From: Nocardia lijiangensis NBRC 108240
GTDB taxonomy: Bacteria; Actinomycetota; Actinomycetes; Mycobacteriales; Mycobacteriaceae
Reading direction: 5' to 3'
DNA length: 64,000 nucleotides
Assembly (NCBI RefSeq): GCF_001613045.1
Contig: NZ_BDBP01000039.1
Coordinates: 1 to 64,000, forward strand
In this document: in pieces, positions 17,094 to 25,949 of the stretch
Position numbering within the stretch: the first letter of the stretch is position 1
Layout: each line of letters begins with the position of its first letter
Notes under the pieces: generated by a model
What the model was told of the DNA's origin: nothing
What the model saw: only the letters and a program-made list of their open reading frames with translations
The model's database searches: none
Program-made: the position numbers and the translations under genes

Positions 17094-18860
17094 TCACATC
17101 CGTTGCGGTGCGGCGATTCCCAACTGCCCCAACCCGAGTTCGAGAGTGCGAGCGGTCAACTGGCACAGTGCGATTCGGTTCGAACGGATCGGCTCGCCTG
17201 CCGCAATGACTGGGCACGAGTCGTAGAAGCTGGTATAGGCGCGAGCAAGATCGTAGAGATAGCCGGCCAGCCGGTGCGGCTCCAGCGCTTCGGCGACCTC
17301 GCCGAGGACGGTTCCGTAGCCGTCGAGGGCCAACGCAAGCTCCCGCTCCGCCGGTTCGAGTGGACCGAGAGTGTCGACCGCAGCTCGGGTCGTGGCGCCG
17401 GCCTTGCGCAGGATCGAACACACCCGAGCATGGGCATACTGCAAATAGACGCCGGTGTTGCCGTTGAGCGAGGTCATCCGGCCCGGGTCGAAGCTGTAGT
17501 CCTTGACCCTGGAGGTCGACAGATCCGCGTACTTGACCGCACCGATACCCGCTTGCTCAGCGATGGTGTCGAGTTCGGCCGAAGTCAGGTCGGGGTTCTT
17601 CTCGGCGACAACCGCACGGACACGCGCGACGGCTTCGTCGAGCAGGTCCATCAACCGAACCGTTCCTCCAGCACGGGTTTTGAACGGTTTGCCGTCCAGC
17701 CCCAGGATGGTTCCGTAGGCGACGTGGTCGACACCGATCGCGTCGGTGAGCCAGCCCACTCGCCGTGCCGCTTCGAAGACCAGCTGAAAGTGCAGTGCCT
17801 GACGTGAGTCGGTGACATACAGCAGCCGGTCGGCGTGCAGGGAGGCGATGCGGTACCGGATGGTGGCCAGGTCAGTGCTGTCGTAGCCGTAGCCGCCGTC
17901 GCGTTTGCGGGCCATCAGCACGGCAGGCTGGTCGTCGGGGCCTTTGACCTGTTCGGACAGCACAACGATCGCGCCGTCGCTGTCGACCGCCACGCCCTTG
18001 TCGACGAGTTCGGTGACCGTGTCGGCCAACTGGTCGTTGTAGAACGACTCGCCGATGTAGTCACCGGGTGTCAGCAGGACACCGAGCCGGTCATAGATCG
18101 CACCGAACGCTTTCTCGGACTCGACAACGATCTCCCGCCATCGTGCGACAGTTTCGGGGTCACCGGCTTGCAGGGCAACCACGCGGTTCCGCGCCCGGTC
18201 GGCGAAGGAAGGATCGGAGTCGAACTGCGCGCGGGCAGCCTTGTACAGGCTGTCCAGCGCCGATACCGAGCTGATGTTGGTGTCGAGTTCCTCTGTGTGC
18301 CAGGGTGATTCGGGATGTTCGTCGATGTATTGGATGAGCATGCCGAACTGGGTGCCCCAGTCGCCCAGGTGGTTCGCGCGGACGACATCAGCGCCGAGGA
18401 AGCCGAGCACCCGGGCCAGGCTGTCACCGATGATGGTGGTTCGCAGGTGGCCGACATGCATCTCTTTCGCCACGTTCGGGGCCGAGTAGTCGATGACCAC
18501 CCGACGCCCGTCCTCCGTGGTCGGGACGCCGAGCCGAAAATCGGCCAGTCGCGCGGCGACTGTCTCCCACACTGCCGAGTCTGTCAGGGTGATGTTCAAG
18601 AACCCTGGGCCAGACACCTGCACATCAGCGATCACCCCATCGGTGACATCCACGTGGGTGGCGAGCTCGCCGCCGAGTTGAGTCGGCGGCATACCGACCC
18701 GCTTCGCCAACGGCAACGCGGCATTGGACTGGAAGTCGGCATGATCGGATCGTCGCACTACCGGGTCCGCATCCGCCGTTTCCGGACGGACTCGGGCGAT
18801 CGCCTCCGACACAGCGGCAGCAACACGTCCGAGCAGCGGCACAACACCGGCAGAGTTCAC
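17094..18860 (-). CDS. argS: Arginyl-tRNA synthetase, stand-alone copy
   Basis: Class I aminoacyl-tRNA synthetase of 588 residues, charging tRNA-Arg. The N-terminal Add1 domain (NLLGxV-like PLLGRVAAAV; FQSNAALPLAKR) is followed by SAPNVAKEMHVGHLRTTIIG with the HIGH motif as HVGH (135-138). The region KPFKTRAGGTVRLMDLL replaces KMSKS, as is usual in ArgS, and a DALR anticodon domain ends the protein. The GTG at 18860 has AAAGGA 8 bp upstream. It is not beside lysA or hom, where actinobacterial argS usually lies. It could be a second copy, perhaps with altered inhibitor sensitivity. The open frame continues upstream into a methylase remnant, which is not part of the enzyme. Confidence 0.9.
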   Translation of the reverse strand: MNSAGVVPLLGRVAAAVSEAIARVRPETADADPVVRRSDHADFQSNAALPLAKRVGMPPTQLGGELATHVDVTDGVIADVQVSGPGFLNITLTDSAVWETVAARLADFRLGVPTTEDGRRVVIDYSAPNVAKEMHVGHLRTTIIGDSLARVLGFLGADVVRANHLGDWGTQFGMLIQYIDEHPESPWHTEELDTNISSVSALDSLYKAARAQFDSDPSFADRARNRVVALQAGDPETVARWREIVVESEKAFGAIYDRLGVLLTPGDYIGESFYNDQLADTVTELVDKGVAVDSDGAIVVLSEQVKGPDDQPAVLMARKRDGGYGYDSTDLATIRYRIASLHADRLLYVTDSRQALHFQLVFEAARRVGWLTDAIGVDHVAYGTILGLDGKPFKTRAGGTVRLMDLLDEAVARVRAVVAEKNPDLTSAELDTIAEQAGIGAVKYADLSTSRVKDYSFDPGRMTSLNGNTGVYLQYAHARVCSILRKAGATTRAAVDTLGPLEPAERELALALDGYGTVLGEVAEALEPHRLAGYLYDLARAYTSFYDSCPVIAAGEPIRSNRIALCQLTARTLELGLGQLGIAAPQRM

Positions 18861-19052
18861 CTCGGATTCCTTTCGATGGGGATGGTGAACCGATTGTCGC
18901 AGGTGCGTTATGCGGCATGGCCAGGGCCGACCTGTTCGCCGCGGGCATTGCACCGGCGGAACCGCGCGCCGTCGACGACCTCGACCATATTCCGCGTGAC
19001 CAGCGACGCCAGCCCCGACTGCAGCCCGCCCGGCGAGGCCGCCGATGCGCCA

Positions 19053-19358
19053 GCTGCCAGAAGCAACGGCAGATGGCAGCAGAACAACAGCGGTCCCGCC
19101 GACGCGCAGGTGCGCGAGGATGTGCTGCGCCCAGGCGAGTTCGGATTCGCCGCGCGGCGGCACCGAATACTCCCAGCGGAGATCGAGCGCAAGCCGGTCT
19201 GAGCCCCAATCACGTTGCGCATAGGGCGGGTTGGCGAGCACGGCATCGAACTCCTCACCCGGGGGAACGTCGGCTGAGAGGCTGTCGCCGGTGCGGATGT
19301 CGACCGTAGCTGCGGGGACCTGCGCGAGCAGTAGAGCGGCGGTCCGGACTGCTTCGAC
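19053..19358 (-). pseudogene. Fragment of an N6-adenine DNA methylase (HsdM-like)
   Basis: The minus frame encodes VRTAALLLAQVP, GDSLSADVPPGEEFDAVLAN and the catalytic motif IV NPPY (codons at 19221-19232). ELAWAQHILAHLRVGGTAVV and LLPSAVAS follow, a pattern seen in type I N6 methylases. The SAM-binding start and C-terminal part are missing, and after 19053 the similarity drifts to another frame. It is dead remains of a restriction-modification gene between the pentapeptide gene and argS. Confidence 0.65.
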
Positions 19359-19426
19359 AGGAGGGTGCCGATGGCACAGACAGGATCGACCAGGCTCTCT
19401 GACCAGGTGCGCGTTCAGACGAAGTG

Positions 19427-20074
19427 TCACTCCACCACACACAATTCGCGGGCGCCCATGGCGGCAAACCATTCCTTCAATTGCTGACCCGCGAGGAATT
19501 GACCGTCGACCAGCACCGGGCCGCGCACCTCACCGCGGGCATCAGCGACCTTGGCACCCGACAGTTGCGCTTCACTCAGGCGGGTAGGCGTTGGGCCGAA
19601 GTGGCATCCCCGGAGATCCGCGCCACGAAGGTCTGCGTGCCGGAGGTTGGTTGAGCTCAGTTCACAACCACGCAGATTCGCCTGGCGCAGATCGGATTTC
19701 ACGAAGCTGGCCCGGAGGAGATTCGCGCCGGACAGGTTGACGCACGCTCCTTCACACCCGTCCGCCTCGGCCTTATGGAGGTATGCACCGGATAGGTCGG
19801 CGTTTCGCAGTTTTGCACCGAGCAGCGTGGCCCGGTCGAGGTCGGCTCCCGCGAGGTTTACGCCGTCGAGATCGGCCACGGCGAGATGGGCATCGGAGAG
19901 ATCGAGATCGCGGAGATCTGCGCCGTGGAAGTTCAAACCAGCACCGCCGAGTGCACCACGAGGCCTATCACCTGGAGCGGTACGGATCCGAATGTACTCC
20001 TGCAACGCGGTACACGCGGCTCGGTCGACCGGCCATGCGCGCACCTCGTATGAACGTTCCCTGAATTCGTCCAC
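19427..20074 (-). CDS. Pentapeptide-repeat protein, paralogue of 4838-5488
   Basis: 215 residues from the GTG at 20074, which aligns with the start of the first copy. The same order is seen: N-terminal RSYEVRAWPVD, about 26 pentapeptides (GADLRDLDLSDAHLAVADLD and similar), then LAGQQLKEWFAAMGA. The two proteins match over their whole length with moderate divergence. Here no toxin gene lies upstream, so this is an orphan, possibly a spare immunity gene against related toxins or a DNA-mimic regulator. Open frame upstream to 20338 is not homologous and is excluded. Confidence 0.8.
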   Translation of the reverse strand: MDEFRERSYEVRAWPVDRAACTALQEYIRIRTAPGDRPRGALGGAGLNFHGADLRDLDLSDAHLAVADLDGVNLAGADLDRATLLGAKLRNADLSGAYLHKAEADGCEGACVNLSGANLLRASFVKSDLRQANLRGCELSSTNLRHADLRGADLRGCHFGPTPTRLSEAQLSGAKVADARGEVRGPVLVDGQFLAGQQLKEWFAAMGARELCVVE

Positions 20075-20337
20075 TACTGCTCCACGGTACCCATTCAACT
20101 GGCTATACCGACGGGCCCCATCGCCCCACCTTCCGACCCATTGCGGTTGCTTAAATAACCACACGCCATAGACAACTTTCGGCCAACCCATACACGTCCG
20201 CACCTGACGAGCCCTCGATACGAAAGCAAGCACATTGATTCCCTCGACATCCCGGAGCGAATTATCGTCTAGTACTGCATGATTCGTGGTCAGAACCGTG
20301 GCAAACCGTCGGCCGCAACACAACTGACTGGAGCACA

Positions 20338-20586
20338 ATGAAGTACATCGTCACACTGGCTTCCGCCGCGATCGCGGCATTTAGCTTCGCACTCGCAACC
20401 CCACAAGCGGCCGCCGCCGAACCGTCCAACTGCCACGCCTCCTACATCCCCTGCCTGCCCAACGTCAGCGACGTGGACTGCGAGGGCGGTAGCGGCAACG
20501 GCCCCGTCTACACCGGCCGCGTCCAGGTCATCGGACCCGACGAGTACGGACTCGACCGCGACGGCAACGGCATCGGCTGCGAGTGA
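20338..20586 (+). CDS. Small secreted excalibur-like calcium-binding protein
   Basis: 82 residues. A Sec signal peptide (MKYIVTLASAAIAAFSFALA to AAAAEP) precedes a short cysteine-bearing mature part. It ends in GLDRDGNGIGCE, the DxDxDGxxCE excalibur calcium motif. The ATG at 20338 is the first start. It is monocistronic and followed by a strong hairpin. Excalibur proteins are extracellular; the specific role is unknown. Confidence 0.82.
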   Translation: MKYIVTLASAAIAAFSFALATPQAAAAEPSNCHASYIPCLPNVSDVDCEGGSGNGPVYTGRVQVIGPDEYGLDRDGNGIGCE

Positions 20587-20592
20587 ACGAAA

Positions 20593-20620
20593 GAGGTGCC
20601 CGCCCCGGCGCGGGCACCTC
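20593..20620 (+). terminator. Hairpin terminator after the excalibur gene
   Basis: GAGGTGCCCGC (20593-20603) and GCGGGCACCTC (20610-20620) form a perfect 11-bp stem with a 6-nt loop, 7 bp after the stop. Confidence 0.8.
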
Positions 20621-20779
20621 ACACAACCGCGACAGCGATCTCCGCGCACACCGGAGAAATCAAGTTGTCGGCCCCAGTGGATACGGTGCGGGCAGCACTA
20701 TCGTCGACACCGCCCGACACCTGCGGGCAAATACTGGAACATGCTGGACTTCACTGGAATATATGGATACGCTCGCGCC

Positions 20780-21580
20780 GTGACCGACCCCGCGGAGCAA
20801 CTCGAAGCGCGCATCGCCGAGCTGCGCGCCGCGGTGCGGCGTGCGGTGACCGCCGGGGATCGCGTGAGCGCCCGGCAACTTCGGGCCGAGTTGCGGCGCA
20901 CCGAGGACGCCTGGGATTCGGCCGTACTCGGGGGCGAGGCACCGCAGGCAGAGTCGCCCGCGGAGCGAACGGAAGCGGACGCGATGCCGATCCGCGAGCA
21001 CGTCCATCGCGCACTCACACTGATCGGTGCGCCCGCGTCCCCGAAACTGGTTCTGGCGGTCCATGAATCGTTCTTTTCCGGCGCGATCGCTCCCGCTCGG
21101 CTGACCAGCCTGCGTCGCGACGAGGAGCGGTCGTTCCGCGCTTCACCGTTCACGCGCCCGTACTACCTCTGCGCGGCTCTCACCGCCGATCACCTCTCCC
21201 CAGCACGCGGGCTGATGGCGGTGAGCACTTGGCCGTTGGCGCAGCGGATGATCGGGCCTCTCAGTCCGCGCGTGGATCTGCTCACGGCGACTATCCGGCT
21301 CGCGGAGAACATCACCGCTCAGCCCGACTGCGGACCTGGTGCGCGGCGGGTGTTGTGGAAGCTCTCGGTTTCTGTTCCCGGCGTGCAGGGTTCGCCGGAC
21401 GCGATCGACGCTCTCGCGGTGATCGGCGCCGCCACAAGGGAGCTCGCGGTACACCGCGAGGATGACGCCCGCCGCCGCGCCGAGGCCGCGCGGCGCGCGG
21501 ATCAGCAGCTCGACGAGGCCTCCCGACTATTCGGTGTCCGGCTCGGTGTGGCCGGAAGACGACGAAACGAGGTGGGATGA
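20780..21580 (+). CDS. Winged-helix-like protein, first gene of nuclease-helicase operon
   Basis: About 266 residues from the GTG at 20780. Residues 1-60 are a charged coiled coil (LEARIAELRAAVRRAV). Residues 70-150 (PIREHVHRALTLIGAPASPK, then RLTSLRRDEERSFR and RPYYLCAAL) look like a winged helix. The C-terminus returns to a charged helix. I do not recognise a named family. The stop overlaps the ATG of the nuclease gene (ATGA), tying it to the operon. A DNA-recognition or regulatory subunit is inferred. Confidence 0.7.
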   Translation: MTDPAEQLEARIAELRAAVRRAVTAGDRVSARQLRAELRRTEDAWDSAVLGGEAPQAESPAERTEADAMPIREHVHRALTLIGAPASPKLVLAVHESFFSGAIAPARLTSLRRDEERSFRASPFTRPYYLCAALTADHLSPARGLMAVSTWPLAQRMIGPLSPRVDLLTATIRLAENITAQPDCGPGARRVLWKLSVSVPGVQGSPDAIDALAVIGAATRELAVHREDDARRRAEAARRADQQLDEASRLFGVRLGVAGRRRNEVG

Positions 21581-22662
21581 ACACACTTACGGCACGGCTG
21601 GATGAGCTGCGTGGTGCAGCGCCGGCGTGCCGCCACAATGCCCGCACCATCGCGGCGTTGACGGCGAACCCCGGCTGCGCGCGGCGCGCACTGCTGGACG
21701 CGGCGGCGGCCGACAAGGCCGCCATCGCCAGGGAGCTGGGTTTTCCACCCCGATTCGGTCAGTCGCAGTTCGCGATCACGCGCGGTAATGCGTTCGAAGC
21801 GATGGTGAAGGAGAACGGCTGCGCCGAGCTGCTCGCGTTGTTGCGCGACAAGCTTGACCTCTCCCTTCCCGAGGCCGGCTATCACGACCTGAATTCGGTC
21901 GGTGACAACGCGGGTAATGCCTTGCGCTACAAGCGGACCCGTCAGCTGCTCGCGCACGCGATCAGCTCCGGCGAGGGCACGCTGTTCGACCATCCGATGC
22001 TGCGGCTCGATATCGCGGGCGCCACCGCCTATCTGGAGCCGGACGTGGTCGCGTTGCAGATAGGCGGTCGCTTCCACGTGGTGGAGATCAAGTCGTTCCC
22101 CGTGATCGACGGGCAGGCGGATCCGGAGCAGGTCGCCGCCGCGGCGCGGCAGTCCGCTGTCTACGTCATCGCGCTGCGCGAACTCATTGCCGAGATCGGC
22201 GAATCACCGGACCTGGTGTCGCACAATGTGATCCTGGTTTGCACCCGGGATTTCACCAACCGGCCCACCGCCGAGCTGGTCGACCTGCGTAAGCAGATCG
22301 CGGTCGTGTCGCGTCAGTTGTCGCGGCTGACGGCCATCAGCGAGCTGATCGAAACCCTACCGGAGGGTGTGTCGTTCGCGCCCGGCGAGCACTTGGCGAA
22401 GACGATCGCCGATATTCCCGCCCGCTACGCCCCCGAATGCATGTCGTCGTGCGAGCTGGCTTTCGCCTGCCGCGACGCCGCGCGGACGAACGGCTCGGTG
22501 GACGCGCTCGGCCGCGGTGTCTGCGACGACCTCGGCGGCCTCGACGACATCGACACCGTGCTCGCCGTCGCCGACGGTTCGCGCGACCTCGGGCCCGAGT
22601 TCGCCGACATCACCCGGATGTTGCGGGAAGCCGACCGGCTTTGGCTGGAGATCGCGGGATGA
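21577..22662 (+). CDS. Cas4/RecB-like PD-(D/E)XK nuclease with a 4Fe-4S cluster
   Basis: 361 residues. The nuclease core shows D156 (EPDVV), E170-I-K172 (VVEIKSF) and a QxxxY motif (Q192-Y196). Cysteines fit a Cas4/AddB/Dna2 iron-sulfur staple: C34 in NPGCARRALL upstream, and C288, C292 and C298 (CMSSCELAFAC) downstream, with C316 extra. Predicted action is exonuclease or flap cleavage on single-stranded ends. No CRISPR array or Cas1/Cas2 is near, so it is not an adaptation Cas4. Start overlaps the upstream stop; its own stop overlaps the first micro-ORF. Confidence 0.82.
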   Translation: MNTLTARLDELRGAAPACRHNARTIAALTANPGCARRALLDAAAADKAAIARELGFPPRFGQSQFAITRGNAFEAMVKENGCAELLALLRDKLDLSLPEAGYHDLNSVGDNAGNALRYKRTRQLLAHAISSGEGTLFDHPMLRLDIAGATAYLEPDVVALQIGGRFHVVEIKSFPVIDGQADPEQVAAAARQSAVYVIALRELIAEIGESPDLVSHNVILVCTRDFTNRPTAELVDLRKQIAVVSRQLSRLTAISELIETLPEGVSFAPGEHLAKTIADIPARYAPECMSSCELAFACRDAARTNGSVDALGRGVCDDLGGLDDIDTVLAVADGSRDLGPEFADITRMLREADRLWLEIAG

Positions 22663-22905
22663 GCGAACGGAGTGAGCGAATCGTGTGCCATCGTGCTTCG
22701 CGCATGCCGGAGCCGAACGTCGGCGAGGTGCAGGCATGAGCGAAAGAAGTGAGCGAACCATGTGCCCGCGCGCATCGCGCATGCCCGAGCCGAGCGTCGG
22801 CGAGGAGCAGGCATGAGCGAACCGATCAACAAGCGGAGCAAATGCATCGCTCGCTTGTGTGCGACACGCGTGCCGACGCTGAGCGACGGCGAGCCTCGAA
22901 CATGA
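22659..22905 (+). repeat. Three tandem micro-ORFs linked by ATGA overlaps
   Basis: Unit 1 (22659-22739) and unit 2 (22736-22816) are about 78-bp direct repeats, each encoding a 26-residue peptide. Unit 1 begins MSERSERIVCHRASRMPEP and unit 2 MSERSERTMCPRASRMPEP. Unit 3 (22813-22905) is diverged: 30 residues, beginning MSEPINKRSKCIARL. Each start codon sits on the previous stop as ATGA, from the nuclease stop through to the next gene's ATG at 22902. Translation could therefore pass continuously through all three. MSERSER-type micro-ORFs occur, from memory, between genes in other nocardioform actinobacteria. Function unknown. Confidence 0.75.
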
Positions 22906-24386
22906 GTGCCCTGACCGCCCTCGCCCGCCTGCACGCCGTCCGCGCGGGCCACGCCCAGCCAATCGCCGACGTCCGCCACACCTACCTTTCGGACAACCCG
23001 CTCGTCCTGGTGCCGCTCAAGCTGGCAGGTGAGGCCGCCGCACCGCTGGCAGTCATGGTGGGAACCGACCCCGCCGCACCGACACTGCTGACCGTCCCGC
23101 AGCCACGCGACCGGGTGCTGCGCCTGCGTTTCCTCGCCGAACTCGCCGAGATCGTGCTCCCCTACCTCGCGGCCTACGCCGAGAACACCGAGGAGCTGAC
23201 CACCAAGTCGGGCGAAACCTACGAGCGGTGCCTCGACGCACCTCAGCTGTGGGTGCCGAACTCGGGCGGCGTGGGGTTCCTGAAACTGCTCGGCCGCTCG
23301 GTGCGTTTTCACCGAACCGAGGGCGACAACCCTGTCCCCGAATCGCTTCCGCTGTTCGGCCGTTGGCTCACCTGGTTCTGCGATCGCGCCGAGCATCCCG
23401 GCTCCAGCACGCTGGTCCCCCTCACCTCGGTGCTCTCGGCGCATTGGGCAACCGGCCAATCCGCGCTCGAGGATGCCAATCTGGCGGCGCTGCTCGGGTG
23501 GATCGCTCCCCCGCCCGGCAGCACGGGCGCCGAGGCCGCCGCGCGGGCCGAAGACCCGCTGTCGGTGCCGCCCGCCGGTCCCGCCACCGACCCCGGCTTC
23601 GACAACGAAGAACTCGCCCCGCTCATTGCCGCCTACGACGCGGCCGAGGACAACGAGGCGAAATCCCTTGCCGCACGGCGCATCGAGCGCGCGCTGCACG
23701 CCCAGGTCGAGCCGACCTGGCAGCTCATGTGGCAGGGGCTCGCGCTGCTGCGTGAACGTACGGCCGGTGCTCGAGTCGCCCGGCGGTGGAACGAGGACGT
23801 CGGGTCGTTCTCTTACTTCGCCGGATCGGTGGCCGAAGGTGTGCCGCAAGCGCGGCGGGATTCGGCGGTGTCGGCCGTGCGGAAGTTGCTCGATCGTGAG
23901 CGGGCGCTCGAAAAGTACGAAGCGGAACGGGCTTTCGACGATCCTCGGATCATGCTCGAACATCGGCTGGCCGGAACGGCTTTCGTGGGCACCGTGATCG
24001 GTGTCGATCCGGCCCGTGTGGTGATGAGCGAGAAGAACCGTCCTCTGCTGCGACCGATTCTACAGGTGCACACCGCCGATCCGGTCATCGTGGCCGAGGG
24101 CGACGAGTTCTGCAATGTCGACAATCCCAGCCAGACGGGAACGGTGTTACCGATGGAGGGCGATCACGAATACCTCGTGCTGGAGCTGTCCGGCGGGATG
24201 GGCACCGGCAAGGTCGCCCGCCCGGGGTCGGTCCCCGACCTCGGCGCTACCGTCCGCTTCGCCGGTTTCAAGATCGGGAGCGGCGGACCGCCCGCGAAGC
24301 TTCCTGCCCGCGAAGACACTCCGTGGACACACGGCGGCCCGCCGCCGGAGTGGACGCCGGAGTCCGAACCCATCGAGGAACTGTGA
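22902..24386 (+). CDS. Uncharacterised protein with a C-terminal beta-barrel-like domain, third protein of nuclease-helicase operon
   Basis: 494 residues. The N-terminal 250 or so are mixed alpha/beta with an acidic insert (about 215-240). The middle is helical (RIERALHAQVEPTWQLMWQG). The last 130 residues are beta-rich (FVGTVIGVDPARVVMSEKNR, then EYLVLELSGGMGTG and ATVRFAGFKIG). That end resembles the beta-barrel (1B/OB-like) insert which precedes the motor in Dna2/UPF1-type SF1B helicases; this is inference. The ATG overlaps the last micro-ORF stop, and its stop overlaps the helicase start as TGATG. Confidence 0.68.
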   Translation: MSALTALARLHAVRAGHAQPIADVRHTYLSDNPLVLVPLKLAGEAAAPLAVMVGTDPAAPTLLTVPQPRDRVLRLRFLAELAEIVLPYLAAYAENTEELTTKSGETYERCLDAPQLWVPNSGGVGFLKLLGRSVRFHRTEGDNPVPESLPLFGRWLTWFCDRAEHPGSSTLVPLTSVLSAHWATGQSALEDANLAALLGWIAPPPGSTGAEAAARAEDPLSVPPAGPATDPGFDNEELAPLIAAYDAAEDNEAKSLAARRIERALHAQVEPTWQLMWQGLALLRERTAGARVARRWNEDVGSFSYFAGSVAEGVPQARRDSAVSAVRKLLDRERALEKYEAERAFDDPRIMLEHRLAGTAFVGTVIGVDPARVVMSEKNRPLLRPILQVHTADPVIVAEGDEFCNVDNPSQTGTVLPMEGDHEYLVLELSGGMGTGKVARPGSVPDLGATVRFAGFKIGSGGPPAKLPAREDTPWTHGGPPPEWTPESEPIEEL

Positions 24387-25684
24387 TGCGAACAGCGGAC
24401 GCGGCCGTCGACGGCATCCTCACCGACCTCGCCGACACCTCGCACCGCGCGGTCGTGGTCGATTCGCCGCCAGGGGCGGGCAAATCCACGCTCGTGGTGC
24501 GTGCGGCGCGACAGCTCGCCGAATCCGGTGGGCAGCACATCGTCGTCGCCCAGACCAACGAGCAGGTCGACGATCTCATCGACCGCCTCGCCACCGCCGA
24601 CCCCGCGCTGAGTATCGGAAGGCTCTCCCGCACCGGGTATCTCAAGCCCGACCGCATCGACCGGCCGAACGTGACCGTCGGGCAGAAGATCGCGGACCTC
24701 ACCGAGAGCACCATTCTCATCGGCACCGCCGCCAAATGGGCGACGATCGATGACGGACGCTGGCCGCACGCGATCGTCGACGAGGCATATCAGATGCGGT
24801 CGGATATGTTGCTGCGCATCGCGAATCGCTTCGACCACGGACTGTTCGTCGGTGACCCCGGTCAGCTCGATCCGTTTGCGACCGTCGAGGTCGGCCGGTG
24901 GGCGGGCCTGGATTGGGATCCCACGACGAGCGCGGTCAGCGTGATGCTCGCGAACAACGATGACATCCCCGTGCACAGCCTGCCCGTGTCCTGGCGGCTG
25001 TCCGCGACGGCGGCGCCGGTGGTCTCGAAAGCGTTCTACCCCTTCAACGAATTTCGAGCGGGCACCGGAATCCACGACCGTCGAATGGAATTCGCGGCCG
25101 CCGGTCTGCGCAGCCCTATCGACGACGTGCTCGACGAAGCGGCCGAACACGGGTGGGGCTGGTACGAATTGCCCGCCCGCCACACACTGCGCACCGACAG
25201 CGAAGCCGTGCGCGCGATCGCCGAGATCACCTGCCGCCTGCTCGAACGCAGTGCGACCGCCCATTCTGAACAAGGCTCCCGCCCGGTGACAGCCGAACGT
25301 GTCGCCGTCGGCACCGCGCACCGCGACCAGGCCGATGCCGTGCGCACCGCACTGCGCGGCACTCTGGCCGAAACGGTCACCGTCGACACCGCCAACCGCC
25401 TGCAAGGCCGCGAATACGATGTCACCCTGGTCCTGCACCCCCTCTCTGGCCGTCGCGACGCCAGCGCCTTCCACCTCGAAGCGGGGCGTCTCTGCGTCCT
25501 CGCCTCCCGTCACCGTCACGCCTGCATCCTTGTCGGACGCGCAGGTATCCCCGAACTCCTCGACGCCCACCCGTCCGCCGAACCCGTGCACCTGGGCGTT
25601 CCCGTGAAGTTTCCCGACGGCTGGGAGGCCAACCAGGCCATCCTCACCCACCTGTCCCACCACCGCGTCCCGGCAAACGTCTGA
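24386..25684 (+). CDS. Superfamily 1 DNA/RNA helicase-type ATPase
   Basis: 432 residues. Walker A SPPGAGKS is at 28-35. Motif Ia is AQTNEQVDDL, motif II VDEAYQM (131-137) and motif III GDPGQLDP (157-164). Motif IV-like SWRLS is at 202-206. Motif V is NRLQGREYD (338-346) and motif VI LASRHRH (372-378). This is a compact SF1B (UPF1/Dna2-like) motor without accessory domains, which is consistent with the nuclease and beta-barrel being on separate polypeptides. The start overlaps the preceding stop. GTG at 24383 is an alternative one codon upstream. Confidence 0.85.
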   Translation: MRTADAAVDGILTDLADTSHRAVVVDSPPGAGKSTLVVRAARQLAESGGQHIVVAQTNEQVDDLIDRLATADPALSIGRLSRTGYLKPDRIDRPNVTVGQKIADLTESTILIGTAAKWATIDDGRWPHAIVDEAYQMRSDMLLRIANRFDHGLFVGDPGQLDPFATVEVGRWAGLDWDPTTSAVSVMLANNDDIPVHSLPVSWRLSATAAPVVSKAFYPFNEFRAGTGIHDRRMEFAAAGLRSPIDDVLDEAAEHGWGWYELPARHTLRTDSEAVRAIAEITCRLLERSATAHSEQGSRPVTAERVAVGTAHRDQADAVRTALRGTLAETVTVDTANRLQGREYDVTLVLHPLSGRRDASAFHLEAGRLCVLASRHRHACILVGRAGIPELLDAHPSAEPVHLGVPVKFPDGWEANQAILTHLSHHRVPANV

Positions 25685-25707
25685 GGCACTCTCCTCAACG
25701 AGGACAC

Positions 25708-25830
25708 ATGACCACCGATCTCCGGACCGCCATCGGCGAGATCGTTTCACTGACGCCACAAAGATGGCTTCAATCCCGATCTAACGGACGCTGGAGGCGA
25801 TGTCGTCGAAGGCAGCGGTTACACGCGTGA
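25708..25830 (+). CDS. Possible small or truncated gene after the helicase
   Basis: A 40-codon frame, MTTDLRTAIGEIVSLTPQRW followed by a basic tail. It lies 23 bp after the helicase stop, with GAGG before the ATG. The first 18 residues look like a normal protein N-terminus and the rest like out-of-frame sequence, so it may be the truncated start of a former fifth operon gene. No family recognised. Confidence 0.3.
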   Translation: MTTDLRTAIGEIVSLTPQRWLQSRSNGRWRRCRRRQRLHA

Positions 25831-25949
25831 CGAGCCCGCGCCGACATCTATTGCCATGCCCGCGACACCACCCATTGAACCCCGGTAGTTGTTGCGTACC
25901 AATACAATTGGATACAGTCGTGCGCCGACACGGCATGGGGAGGGAACAT

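Noticed and set aside
18861..19472. N-terminal extension of ArgS containing NPPY
   Set aside because: The frame is open, but a good GTG with ribosome site at 18860 fits the ArgS family start, and the upstream part is a methylase fragment.
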